Source: Dialister sp.
GTDB taxonomy: Bacteria; Bacillota; Negativicutes; Veillonellales; Dialisteraceae
Direction: 5' to 3'
Assembly: GCA_022722495.1 (NCBI GenBank)
Contig: JAIJLI010000024.1
Span: 1 to 13,322, forward strand
Length of the DNA stretch: 13,322 bases
In this document: positions 1 to 12,541 of the stretch, one piece after another
How positions within the stretch are numbered: the stretch's first letter is position 1
Layout of the letters: each line of letters begins with the position of its first letter
Made by a program: the position numbers and the translations under genes
Notes under the pieces: model-generated
Told to the model about the DNA's origin: nothing
Seen by the model: the letters and a program-made list of their open reading frames with translations, nothing else
The model's database searches: none

Positions 1-28
1 GCGACGATGCGGGGATAAGGCCAGTTAC

Positions 29-32
<4 letters not shown>
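1..32 (-). CDS. ugpQ: Glycerophosphodiester phosphodiesterase UgpQ, N-terminal fragment
   Basis: Only the first ten codons and part of the next are in the window; the gene runs off the left edge. The visible peptide is MSNWPYPRIV followed by the start of an Ala codon, which is how I remember enterobacterial UgpQ beginning. UgpQ is a cytosolic enzyme that hydrolyses glycerophosphodiesters to glycerol-3-phosphate and an alcohol, and it is the last gene of the E. coli ugpBAECQ operon. Its ATG overlaps the stop of the upstream ugpC-like frame by four bases (ATGA), the arrangement expected in that operon. The identification rests on a short peptide plus context, and it supports an enterobacterial origin for the left end. 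Confidence 0.75.
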
Positions 33-1101
<1,069 letters not shown>

Positions 1102-1105
<4 letters not shown>

Positions 1106-2109
1106 GCGCTCCTCCTTAACAGATACAGGAAAAATGGAGCACCAAGAAAGGCCATGATGATGCCCGCAGGGATCTCTATCGGTGAGAAGAGAACACGTCC
1201 GAGCGTATCACAGAAGACGAGTACCCCCGCCCCCAGGATAGCTGAGCCCGGTACGACATACTTGTAGTCCGTCCCGACGATCAGGCGGACAATATGCGGC
1301 ACAACAAGACCGACAAAACCTATAAGCCCCGCGATGCTGACTGCACCGGCAGCAAGAAGCGCTGCTACGGCTGTCATTGTGAAGCGGACTTTCTCGACAG
1401 GAAGACCAAGCCCGCGCGCCGTCTCATCGCCAAGAGAGAGTATGGTGAGTGCCTTGCATCCGCAGATGGCAAAGACAAGCCCTAAGATCGTGTACGGGAA
1501 AAGAGACTCAACCTGCGGCCAGCTGCGTGCGGAAAGACCACCGACCATCCAGAGAAGCGCCCCCTGTACTTTATCCGAGTAGAAGACGAGCAGCGCCGAA
1601 ATCCCACTCCCGAGAAATGCACTGACGGCAACACCTGCCAGAATGATACGGCTAGGCCGGATACCATTCTTCCACGCAAGAGCATACACCGCCGCTGCGG
1701 AAAGCATCGCGCCGATGAAAGCCACTGGCGTCAGCAGAAGCGATGCCTCCGGCATGAAAATCAGCATAATGACCCCGGCAAGACCTGCGCCGGAAGAAAC
1801 ACCCACGATGCCTGGATCCGCCAGCGGGTTCTTCATCACCGCCTGCAGGATCGCTCCCGATACGGCGAGATTTGCCCCGACCAGCGCCCCTACGATATTT
1901 CGCGGGAATCGGATATTCCAGATGACCATCTCATCGGTCGTCTGGACATTTCCCATGAGCGTATGCAGGATCACCCCAAAGGAAATATCTGCCGATCCGA
2001 AAAGAAGACTTGCGATCATGGCAAAGACAGTGAATACGGCAAAGCAGCCAATGATCGCTATGCGCAGCGCCTTGCTCTTCCCTGTCTCATATTCGCCTTT
2101 TTTACTCAT
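1102..2109 (-). CDS. FecCD-family ABC transporter permease (iron-siderophore/haem/cobalamin type)
   Basis: A 335-residue inner-membrane permease of the FecCD/BtuC family, normal length. Seen: a short basic N-terminus, then long hydrophobic segments throughout, consistent with about ten transmembrane helices. The family hallmark NPLADPGIVGVSSGAGLAG follows an ILQAVMK stretch, and the C-terminal part carries GLIGFVGLVVPHIVRL. In this family the permease dimerises, pairs with a FecE/BtuD-type ATPase and receives substrate from a binding protein; substrates are ferric siderophores, haem or cobalamin, and the sequence does not say which. The start has GAGGAGG four bases upstream. Its stop overlaps the ATPase start (ATGA), so the two are translationally coupled. 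No substrate-binding protein gene is visible; it may have lain beyond the chimeric join. A cobalamin link would suit the nearby precorrin-2 operon, but that is a guess. Confidence 0.9.
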
Positions 2110-2152
2110 CCTTCCTCCTCATAGAACTATATGATAAGACTTACTATGTTTT

Positions 2153-2183
2153 ATTATACCACGATTGTCTCCGCTTCTTTCAA
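2153..2183 (-). promoter_or_regulatory. Extended -10 promoter for the FecCD permease gene
   Basis: On the minus strand there is a perfect TATAAT (2158-2153) preceded by TG-N, giving TGGTATAAT. A TTGAAA -35-like box lies at 2183-2178, but the spacer is 19 bases, slightly long; the extended -10 can compensate. Predicted transcription starts near 2146, leaving a short leader of about 35 bases before the GAGGAGG and the permease ATG. Confidence 0.6.
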
Positions 2184-2345
2184 ATTTTAAAGCATTTTTA
2201 ATCTAGCGGGAAAATCTATGGCAGCGCCTTGTATAAAAGCTCTTGTGCAAAACTATATCCGTCCCTGCATCGGCCTTCTTTAAAAGGCTCCCCTGTCACC
2301 CGCATACGGCATATCACGCTCTCTGCAAACGGAGAACGAAGGGCC

Positions 2346-4505
2346 TTACCTCATCTTTTCCATCTTCACGCGAAAGGCGATCTTTCTTGCGGTCATCATG
2401 CCATCAAAGTGAATGGTATAGGCCTGCTCGGCTTCCTGCACCTCTTCCACAGTGCCTTCGCCAAAGACGCGATGGCGGATGCGATCGCCTGCCTTGAATC
2501 GAATCCCGGAAGACGCATCCTCACGCAGGCCTTCTTCCATGCGCTCGATATAGGAGAGACTTTCTGCTTTGTATTCGTCTGTCAGCGGCGGATCATAAAA
2601 AAGAGTGTCCGGATCGATATCGAAAACGAATCGGGACGGATAGCGGGGCGCACCATCGAGCCCCCATCCGCCCGCCTCGGAGAGGTAGAGCCCTTTCTCA
2701 GCGCGAGTCAGAGCAACAAAAGCGAGCCGACGCTCTTCTTCCATCGCCTGACGGGTGCGCGTCTTCCTTGATGGAAAAATGCCTTCATTCATACCGCAGA
2801 GAAAGACGTAGGGAAATTCCAGCCCTTTCGCCGTATGAATGGTCATGAGCTTCACCTTGTCCTCTGAAGGCGATGTGTCCAGATTGGAGAAAAGGGCTGC
2901 ATGTGCGAGATAGTCAGCGATGCCCGTCTCTTCGCCGGCGGTCATTTCATACTCGAAGACGGACTGCTTGAGTTCCGCAAGATTATCCAGACGCTCCTGG
3001 CTCCCCACGGTACGCATCATTTCCTCATAACCGCTCTCATCCAGTAAAGCAGAAAGGATCTCCGAAACGGGCTTCCCTTCCCTATCTTTGGAAAAGTTTT
3101 CGATGAGTTCAACTAAATCAGAAGCCCTTGTCCCTTTGAAGATCGGATCGTCCATGTGCGATGTGAGTGCTTCATAGAGAGTGATCTCCTGCTGCCGGGC
3201 AATCATTTCCAAAAACTGCATGCGCTTAGGGCCCATGTTTCGTTTCGGGACATTCACGATGCGCCTGAAAGCCATATCATCCTTGTATACAAGCATACGA
3301 AGATAGCAGAGGGCATCCTTGATCTCCATCCGCGAGAAAAACTGCGTCCCGCTGTACATGGTATAGGGGATCTTTTCTTTGAGGAGTGCTTCCTCAAGAT
3401 TCCTTGTCACGTAGTGAGCCCGATAAAGAAGCGTCATGTCCTTGTAGGGAATGTGATGGTCATGAAGCATGTGTATTTCTTCGCAGATCCTTCGGGCTTC
3501 ATCCTCTGCTGTTTTCAGATGGAAGCAGGTCACCTTCTGACCACTCGGCTGATGAGCGATGAGATCCTTCCTCATGCGATTCTGATTCTTTGAAATCAGT
3601 GAATTGGCCGCTGCAAGGATTTCCGGCGTCGATCGGTAGTTGTCATTCATCATGATCGTCTTCACGTCGGGGAAATGCTTGTCAAAGTCCAAAAGAAAGC
3701 GAATATTCGCCCCTCGCCAGGTGTAAATCGTCTGGTCCGGATCACCCACGACGAAAAGATTTTTATGATAGCCAGCCAGCACACGCATCAGCTCGTACTG
3801 GAGCGGGTCGATATCCTGAAACTCGTCCACCATGATGTACTCGAGACGTGACTGCCACTTCCGACATATGTCTTCTTGCTCTTCAAAAATATAAAGCGTG
3901 AACTTGATGAGGTCATTGTAGTCGAGGGCAAAGCATTTTTTCTCCTGATAAAGGTATCCGTAGAAAATGATGTCCTCTACATTGCTCGCCTTGTGGTATT
4001 TTTCGTAGAGTGTGGAGATCGGCATCGCGATCATATCCCGATAGTACTCCGGCTCAAAGACGCACTTCTTCATCTCGATCATGTCACGCGCTTTGGAAAA
4101 AGGCATATCACGCAGTGTCAGCTCCATTTCCTCATACACCATCGAGAGCATATCATCAATATCTGCATTGTCAATCACCAGAAAGCTTTTCGGATACGAC
4201 ACAGCATAGCTGTCCTCCTGCAGGACTGACACGCAGAAGGAGTGGAAGGTGGAAATATAGCCCGTATCTTCATCTCCCGTCAGCTGATGGATACGCATCG
4301 CCATTTCCCGCGCGGCTTTATTCGTAAATGTCGCACAGAGAATATGACCGGGAAGGATGCCGAGCTCATTCACAAGGTATGCGAATCGATGCGTCAAAGC
4401 GCGCGTCTTTCCGCTCCCTGCACCTGCGATCACACGCACCACACCCTCTGTCGTCGTCACAGCTTCTTTCTGCCGCTCATTGAGCCCTGCCAGTACATCC
4501 TGCAT
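2346..4505 (-). CDS. pcrA: ATP-dependent DNA helicase PcrA/UvrD (superfamily 1A)
   Basis: A 719-residue 3'-5' helicase, close to the ~720-740 usual for PcrA. Motifs in order: Q-motif NERQKEAV (Gln12), Walker A AGAGSGKT (27-34, Lys33), motif Ia CATFTNKAAREM, motif II DEFQD (227-231), motif III GDPDQTIYTWRG (254-265), motif IV NYRST (289-293), motif V MTIHTAKGLEFPYV and motif VI ALTRAEKGLYL. The last ~50 residues (GDRIRHRVFGEGTVEEV onward) match the PcrA C-terminal Tudor-like domain, known to contact RNA polymerase. In Firmicutes PcrA is the essential UvrD-type helicase, acting in excision repair, removal of RecA filaments and transcription-replication conflicts. Start: ATG with GGGAGGAAG about nine bases upstream. 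It appears to be transcribed alone from its own promoter. No LigA follows, unlike the common pcrA-ligA pair, so a second UvrD-like paralogue elsewhere is possible. Confidence 0.93.
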   Translation of the reverse strand: MQDVLAGLNERQKEAVTTTEGVVRVIAGAGSGKTRALTHRFAYLVNELGILPGHILCATFTNKAAREMAMRIHQLTGDEDTGYISTFHSFCVSVLQEDSYAVSYPKSFLVIDNADIDDMLSMVYEEMELTLRDMPFSKARDMIEMKKCVFEPEYYRDMIAMPISTLYEKYHKASNVEDIIFYGYLYQEKKCFALDYNDLIKFTLYIFEEQEDICRKWQSRLEYIMVDEFQDIDPLQYELMRVLAGYHKNLFVVGDPDQTIYTWRGANIRFLLDFDKHFPDVKTIMMNDNYRSTPEILAAANSLISKNQNRMRKDLIAHQPSGQKVTCFHLKTAEDEARRICEEIHMLHDHHIPYKDMTLLYRAHYVTRNLEEALLKEKIPYTMYSGTQFFSRMEIKDALCYLRMLVYKDDMAFRRIVNVPKRNMGPKRMQFLEMIARQQEITLYEALTSHMDDPIFKGTRASDLVELIENFSKDREGKPVSEILSALLDESGYEEMMRTVGSQERLDNLAELKQSVFEYEMTAGEETGIADYLAHAALFSNLDTSPSEDKVKLMTIHTAKGLEFPYVFLCGMNEGIFPSRKTRTRQAMEEERRLAFVALTRAEKGLYLSEAGGWGLDGAPRYPSRFVFDIDPDTLFYDPPLTDEYKAESLSYIERMEEGLREDASSGIRFKAGDRIRHRVFGEGTVEEVQEAEQAYTIHFDGMMTARKIAFRVKMEKMR

Positions 4506-4537
4506 CGTTCTCTTCCTCCCTGCGAATGGTTTTCTCT

Positions 4538-4546
4538 ATTGTAACA
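4538..4546 (-). promoter_or_regulatory. Probable extended -10 element for the helicase gene
   Basis: The minus strand reads TGTTACAAT: a TACAAT -10 with the TG-N extension, ending 32 bases upstream of the helicase ATG. No convincing -35 box sits 16-18 bases further upstream, so the call rests on the -10 and its position between the phosphoesterase terminator and the helicase start. Confidence 0.45.
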
Positions 4547-4594
4547 TATAGGAGGAGCGGTGGACTAACGACAGGGATCTCTCCTTTGACCGCC

Positions 4595-4645
4595 ATAAAG
4601 AAACGCGGATGACATCCTTTTCCTATATCATCCGCGTTTCTTTAT
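4595..4645 (-). terminator. Intrinsic terminator of the phosphoesterase gene
   Basis: A perfect 18-bp inverted repeat: arms 4595-4612 and 4628-4645, with a 15-base loop. On the minus strand the stem begins with an A-rich tract and ends in a T-rich GTTTCTTTAT, the classic A-tract/GC core/T-tract layout. The TAA stop of the phosphoesterase (4644-4642) lies inside the first arm, so a terminating ribosome would overlap the hairpin. The symmetry means it could also work for plus-strand transcripts. Confidence 0.85.
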
Positions 4646-5925
4646 TCACTTTTTCTGACTTCCGTCCGATGGAGCTCACTGCCGTCAGGGAGATAGCCTG
4701 TCAGTATGAGCGCATCCTCGCTGGCCTCAAGTACCACATAATTGTCTGTTTCCGGCTGCGGTGCCGTATATTCATCGAGAGCATGCTCTTTCCAAAGTCC
4801 CGGATAACGAACATTGCCGGAAAGTCCAAGGATCACATACGCCGGCCCCTCTGGATTTCTCTTAAAATCATATACATGACCGCGATCACGATAGGTATGA
4901 AGATGTGCGGAGAGTACCAGATCCACGCCTGTCTCATCGAAGATCGGCATGAAGGTCTTCCCTTCTTCAGAGAAGCCCTCTTGACGGGCCGGCCGCGAGG
5001 GATCGGCGAAGCTGTACTGGAAAGGATCCTTGTGCATCAGGACCACTTTCCATTTCTTTTTAGATTGCAGGATATCCTTTTTCGCCCAGACCTTTTCTTT
5101 TTCGTAGAGATCCGGTATCCATTCCTTTTCTTCATAGAGCGATGTATCGAGTACCGTGAAATGAACATCGCCCCAGTCGAAAGAGTAGTAGTGGTTCGGG
5201 AGAGTGCTGTCTCCATTCTGAGGCACGTTGAAATGTGATGTATAGCGCTCCGGGAGCATCATCTTCCAGTCGAGCGTGTACGCCTCGTGATTTCCGAGCG
5301 CTGGCACAAGCGGAATATCCGAAATGGTGGGCTCAACCGATTTCAGCCAGGTCTGCCACTGGTACTCATCCTCGCCATTGTCTACAATGTCCCCAAGATC
5401 GACGAAGAAATCCGCATCCTTGTTCCGTGCCATCGCGCCTTTGAACAACTTCTCCCAGTCCGCATAGTCCGAGCTCTGTGAATCAGAGACAACGACTGCC
5501 TTGAAAGATTTGCTGTCGTCGGTCTTCAGCGGATACCACTCACTGACCGTGTCCCCTGTGCGCGTGCGATATTCGTAGTCTGTGCCCTTGGTCAGATTCG
5601 TGAGACGCGCCGTGTAGAGATAGCTATCCGAGACACCGTTATTCCCTTTGTATGATTTCGACGTGGCTTTCTCAGACGAGATCCTATCGCTCCCTTTCAT
5701 GCGATACTCCAGCGTGCAGTCTTTCTCTGTCTTGAGCTGCCACATGATCGTGCGCTCTTTGGTATTATCCGCTGCTACGATCTGGCGCAAAGCCTGCGGC
5801 TGCATCGTCTGAATCACCGAAGAAGAAGCGGAAGAGGCTCCCTTTCCCGTGCTTGCCCCGCAGGCAGAGACTGCCAGCGCCGAAAGCGCGAGTACTGCTC
5901 CAAAGCATATTTTCCAGTATGTCAT
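4642..5925 (-). CDS. Secreted metallophosphoesterase lipoprotein, purple-acid-phosphatase-like
   Basis: A 427-residue exported protein. Seen: signal peptide with hydrophobic core and lipobox VSAC (predicted lipidated Cys22), a Ser-rich linker to ~36, a probable fibronectin-III-like N-terminal domain (~40-135, containing YTARLTNLTKGTDYEYR, typical of purple acid phosphatases), then a calcineurin-like metallophosphoesterase domain (~140-390). Likely metal ligands: SDSQ (Asp148, Gln150), DLGDIVDNG (Asp179), GNHE (211-214), LMHKD (His298) and AHLHTY (His341, His343). The last motif has Ala where GHxH is usual, which should still allow metal binding. Predicted role: hydrolysis of a phosphate ester outside the cytoplasmic membrane; substrate unknown. 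It appears monocistronic, with its own promoter and terminator. Start: chosen because it supplies the signal peptide. The only Shine-Dalgarno-like run (AAGGAAGGA) is about 11 bases upstream, so initiation may be weak. Confidence 0.87.
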   Translation of the reverse strand: MTYWKICFGAVLALSALAVSACGASTGKGASSASSSVIQTMQPQALRQIVAADNTKERTIMWQLKTEKDCTLEYRMKGSDRISSEKATSKSYKGNNGVSDSYLYTARLTNLTKGTDYEYRTRTGDTVSEWYPLKTDDSKSFKAVVVSDSQSSDYADWEKLFKGAMARNKDADFFVDLGDIVDNGEDEYQWQTWLKSVEPTISDIPLVPALGNHEAYTLDWKMMLPERYTSHFNVPQNGDSTLPNHYYSFDWGDVHFTVLDTSLYEEKEWIPDLYEKEKVWAKKDILQSKKKWKVVLMHKDPFQYSFADPSRPARQEGFSEEGKTFMPIFDETGVDLVLSAHLHTYRDRGHVYDFKRNPEGPAYVILGLSGNVRYPGLWKEHALDEYTAPQPETDNYVVLEASEDALILTGYLPDGSELHRTEVRKSE

Positions 5926-5975
5926 AATTTTATAGTTCCTTCCTTCAGGTATCCGTGTTTCCCTGTTTTTACTTT

Positions 5976-6004
5976 AGTATAAAGAGAATCGCTCTTCATC
6001 GCAA
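5976..6004 (-). promoter_or_regulatory. Promoter for the phosphoesterase lipoprotein
   Basis: On the minus strand there is TTGCGA (6004-5999), a 17-base spacer, then TATACT (5981-5976). Both boxes are close to the sigma-70/sigma-A consensus and the spacing is ideal. Predicted transcription starts near 5969, about 45 bases before the ATG at 5925. The promoter lies downstream of the hem operon terminator, which fits a separate transcription unit. Confidence 0.6.
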
Positions 6005-6138
6005 ATACCTGTCTTTTATCCATACCTATGCGCAAGGAGCATGGGGGATCCACCTCCCGCCATCAAAAGAAATGCGGATCGTATGTCAAAATGTCCATGG
6101 TTCCCATTTCTGCTGGCAGCAGGGCGACTGGGCGCATA
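6005..6138. other. Intergenic spacer between hem operon terminator and phosphoesterase promoter
   Basis: About 130 bases with no gene that I can support. Short open frames here lack a ribosome binding site and do not resemble known proteins. The only visible structure is a GGATCC-centred near-palindrome around 6045-6056, too short to interpret. Confidence 0.5.
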
Positions 6139-6177
6139 CAAAAACCGCCCTGCCATATAAAAGGCAGGGCGGTATGT
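6139..6177 (-). terminator. Intrinsic terminator of the hem operon
   Basis: A perfect 11-bp GC-rich stem, with arms 6144-6154 and 6163-6173 and an 8-base loop. On the minus strand it is followed at once by a run of T (GGCGGTTTTTG), so it is a textbook rho-independent terminator about 27 bases after the hemL stop. It closes the six-gene tetrapyrrole transcript. Confidence 0.93.
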
Positions 6178-6199
6178 AAAAAGATCGGAGCCAGCGGCT

Positions 6200-10163
<3,964 letters not shown>

Positions 10164-10183
10164 AGAAATCTCCTCGTGTTCGT

Positions 10184-10253
10184 TAGTGGGTAGTTCTTGA
10201 TATAATGAGGGGTCAGACGTGACGGGTGACTGAAATACCACAGTCACCCACTA
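10184..10253 (-). repeat. Structured inverted-repeat element between hemC and cobA-hemD
   Basis: The 70-base segment is bounded by an 8-bp inverted repeat (TAGTGGGT at 10184-10191, ACCCACTA at 10246-10253). Inside is a perfect 9-bp hairpin (GGGTGACTG 10224-10232, CAGTCACCC 10241-10249, 8-base loop). The outer right arm overlaps the hairpin arm by four bases, so the two pairings exclude each other in part. On the transcript, the distal ACCCACTA ends about 8 bases before the cobA-hemD ribosome binding site. It could be a miniature palindromic repeat or an RNA control element; one copy cannot decide. Confidence 0.5.
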
Positions 10254-10272
10254 TGTATTCAGCGCATGACCT

Positions 10273-10324
10273 CGCTCCTATGAGCCCCTATCAGGGGAGC
10301 CGGAGCGCACCCGATAGGCTCCTC
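10273..10324 (-). other. Second GC-rich hairpin module downstream of hemC
   Basis: Several pairings are possible. CGCTCC (10273-10278) can pair with GGAGCG (10302-10307), enclosing a CCCC/GGGG hairpin (10285-10288, 10294-10297). Alternatively GAGCC..TATC (10282-10292) can pair with GATAGGCTC (10313-10321), with a two-base bulge. No T-run follows, so it is not an ordinary terminator. It has no tRNA cloverleaf or T-loop. It may protect or process the mRNA between hemC and cobA-hemD. Confidence 0.4.
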
Positions 10325-10341
10325 AGATCTTACACCTGTTT

Positions 10342-11268
10342 TTAAATTTTCTGCATTTCCTCAAGCACTTCTCTTCCGCCGGCATCCAAAAGCTCTGCCG
10401 CCAGAGCCTTCCCGACGGATACGGCTTCAGAAACAGCAGCCGATCTCTCGCTGCGATAGAGTCTCTTTCCATCGGTGGAAGCGATAAAGGCATGGGCCTC
10501 GATGCCACCATCTTTCGCTGTCGCATAGATACCAGCCGGTACCTTGCAGTCCCCGCCGACTTTGGCAAGGAACGCACGCTCCGTGGTGATACAGGAAGCC
10601 ACATCGCTGTCATGCAGGAAGGAGATCAGATCCAGTGTTTCCTTGTCATCTGATCTGGCTTCGACCGCCATGACGCCCTGCCCTGCAGCCGGGATGCTTG
10701 TCTCTGTATCAATGAAAGAGCAGATACGCTCAGCAAGGCCGAGACGTTTGAGTCCTGCTGCCGCAAGAATGATAGCGTCAAAGTCACCTTCATCCAGATG
10801 CCGGAGACGGGTCTGCACATTGCCGCGCAGGGATCTGATTTCCAGATCCGGGCGCAGGTGCAGGAGCTGCGCCTGGCGTCGGAGACTCGATGTCCCCACC
10901 TTCGCATGAAGCGGAAGCTCGTCCAGCGACTGGTATTTATTCGACACGAAGGCATCTCTGGGGTCTTCTCTCTTCGTGACCGCGGCGATGGTGAGCCCTT
11001 TCGGACATTCCGCTGTCATATCCTTCAAAGAGTGGACGGCGATATCCGCCTTTCCTTCGAGCAGGATGACCTCAAGTTCTTTGATGAAAAGTCCCTTCCC
11101 TCCGATTTCAACCAGCGGACGATCGAGGATCTGATCTCCTTTTGTGGTGACGGGGAAGAGCTCGACAGTGAGCCCCGGATGTGCTTCTTCCAAAGCATGA
11201 GCGACGTATTTCGCCTGCCAGAGAGCCAGAAGGCTTTCTCTGGTCGCGATGGTGATTTTATTTTTCAA
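10342..11268 (-). CDS. hemC: Hydroxymethylbilane synthase (porphobilinogen deaminase)
   Basis: Polymerises four porphobilinogens into hydroxymethylbilane on a covalently bound dipyrromethane cofactor. Seen: IATRESLLALWQA at the N-terminus, GGKGLFIKELE, HSLKD (catalytic Asp83 from this start), VGTSSLRRQAQL, RGNVQTRL and the cofactor cysteine in GGDCKVPAG (Cys241). From the start at 11268 the protein is 308 residues, and the Asp and Cys fall one position from E. coli Asp84 and Cys242. I prefer this TTG start because AAAGGGG lies seven bases upstream and it gives a family-like N-terminus. The frame continues to an ATG at 11289 (seven more residues, MSERGRH) with no ribosome binding site, and many annotations would choose that. 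Either start lies inside the end of hemA, so translation is coupled. Confidence 0.93.
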   Translation of the reverse strand: MKNKITIATRESLLALWQAKYVAHALEEAHPGLTVELFPVTTKGDQILDRPLVEIGGKGLFIKELEVILLEGKADIAVHSLKDMTAECPKGLTIAAVTKREDPRDAFVSNKYQSLDELPLHAKVGTSSLRRQAQLLHLRPDLEIRSLRGNVQTRLRHLDEGDFDAIILAAAGLKRLGLAERICSFIDTETSIPAAGQGVMAVEARSDDKETLDLISFLHDSDVASCITTERAFLAKVGGDCKVPAGIYATAKDGGIEAHAFIASTDGKRLYRSERSAAVSEAVSVGKALAAELLDAGGREVLEEMQKI

Positions 11269-12541
11269 GTGCCTGCCCCTTTCTGACATCCAGCTTGAAG
11301 AGACGGGTCACGGCTGACTTATCCGCATCTTCCCACTTGGTTCCCGCGTGTTCATTGAGATGCATCATCGGTTCTCGAAGAATCTTGCGGACGATCATGC
11401 GGGTCATGTACTGCAGGACACGTTTATCTTCCTCTGTCAGTCCATCGATCTTAGCAAAAATATGACGCAGCTCGCGCTGACGGATCTCCTCGGCCTTATC
11501 CGAAAGAGACACCATAACCGGACGTGTAGACAGATACGTGAAGCGGTCCTCAATGGACTCTATCTCTTCCTCGATGATGCTCTTCGCACGCTCCGCCTCC
11601 CCTTCGCGGAAACGGATATTGCTCTCGACGATATCCTGCAGATCATCGATATTGTAAAGCGTCACATGGCGGATATCACCGACCGACGGCTCGATGTCGC
11701 ACGGCACTGCGATATCGATGGCGACCAGTGGGCGTGTCTTTCTCTTCATCATGAGGTTTCTGACATCCCATGCTTTTACGATGTACTGAGAAGCTCCGGT
11801 CGCTGTCACGATGATATCGACATCTTCGGCATGTTGGAGTGCTCCTTTGAACGGGATCGCCTCGCCGTCGATCTTCTTTGCGAGTTCTTCTGCTTTCTCG
11901 ATGTGACGGTTTGTCACGATGACCTTTTTGAGACCTTTGCCCTGCAGATTCTTCACCAGCAGCTCAGCCGCCTCACCTGCCCCGAAGACCATGGCAGTAC
12001 GATCGTCCAAGCCGCCCAGGATCTTCTCCGCGAGTTTCACCGCTGCATAGCTGACAGATACCGCACTGTAGGAAATCTGCGTCTCCGTCCGCACACGCTT
12101 GCCCGTACGGATGGCACGGTGAAAGAGAGTATTCAGGATGGTGCGGGTCGCTTTTTCTTCGAGCGCCATCGTGTACGCTGTCTTGATCTGATTCAGGATC
12201 TGGCTCTCTCCGATGACCATGGAGTCCAGACCTGAGACCACTTCGAAAAGATGTTGGATGCAGGCTTCCCCTTCAAAATAGAAGAAATACTCATCCTTCG
12301 CCTCGCTGTTTCCGGAAAGGGCTAAAAAGAAATCGTACAGTATTTCCTTCGCTGTCTCATCCTTGAGTACCGCATAGATCTCAGTGCGGTTACAGGTGGA
12401 AAGCACGACGGCTTCCTCGATCCCTTCCTGTTCATCCAGATGAATCAGACCGCTTCTCGCACTGTCTGGCGAAATCGCAAACTGCTCACGAATATCTACC
12501 GGGACTGTCTTATGATTCAGCCCCAAAACGACCAACTGCAT
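11258..12541 (-). CDS. hemA: Glutamyl-tRNA reductase
   Basis: The committed step of the C5 pathway: NADPH-dependent reduction of glutamyl-tRNA(Glu) to glutamate-1-semialdehyde, passed to HemL. 427 residues, family length. Seen: GLNHKTVPVDIRE, the nucleophilic cysteine in LSTCNRTEIYA (Cys50, the same number as in other GluTRs), GLDSMVIGESQILNQIKTAY, the NADPH-binding VFGAGEAAELL (GAGEAAE at 187-193), then a long helical dimerisation domain. The frame extends three codons to a GTG at 12550, but AGGAG lies only one base from that and ten from the ATG at 12541, so I choose 12541. The start overlaps the end of the precorrin-2 dehydrogenase gene by 32 bases and the stop overlaps hemC, so these three genes are translationally coupled. 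HemA is the usual point of haem feedback, but no such signal is visible in the sequence. Confidence 0.96.
   Translation of the reverse strand: MQLVVLGLNHKTVPVDIREQFAISPDSARSGLIHLDEQEGIEEAVVLSTCNRTEIYAVLKDETAKEILYDFFLALSGNSEAKDEYFFYFEGEACIQHLFEVVSGLDSMVIGESQILNQIKTAYTMALEEKATRTILNTLFHRAIRTGKRVRTETQISYSAVSVSYAAVKLAEKILGGLDDRTAMVFGAGEAAELLVKNLQGKGLKKVIVTNRHIEKAEELAKKIDGEAIPFKGALQHAEDVDIIVTATGASQYIVKAWDVRNLMMKRKTRPLVAIDIAVPCDIEPSVGDIRHVTLYNIDDLQDIVESNIRFREGEAERAKSIIEEEIESIEDRFTYLSTRPVMVSLSDKAEEIRQRELRHIFAKIDGLTEEDKRVLQYMTRMIVRKILREPMMHLNEHAGTKWEDADKSAVTRLFKLDVRKGQALEK
11276..11282 (-). promoter_or_regulatory. Ribosome binding site supporting the hemC TTG start
   Basis: The minus strand carries AAAGGGG seven bases before the TTG at 11268-11266. 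The alternative ATG at 11289 has no purine-rich run in the correct place. The site lies inside the last codons of hemA. Confidence 0.5.

Noticed and set aside
2273..2288. Small hairpin (GCCTT/AAGGC) downstream of the helicase gene
   Set aside because: Five base pairs and no T-run after it on the minus strand; too weak to call the helicase terminator.
2110..2345. Possible riboswitch upstream of the FecCD permease
   Set aside because: The promoter lies only about 45 bases from the start codon, leaving a leader too short for a known riboswitch.
5955..6179. Small plus-strand open frame in the gap after the hem operon
   Set aside because: It crosses the phosphoesterase promoter and the operon terminator, lacks a ribosome binding site and resembles nothing.
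10164..10341. Possible tRNA or cobalamin riboswitch in the structured gap
   Set aside because: No cloverleaf, T-loop or anticodon arm. The B12-box and other riboswitch cores were not recognisable, and the gap is probably too short for a cobalamin riboswitch.
11348..12235. A 295-codon plus-strand open frame opposite hemA
   Set aside because: Antisense shadow of hemA with no family resemblance.
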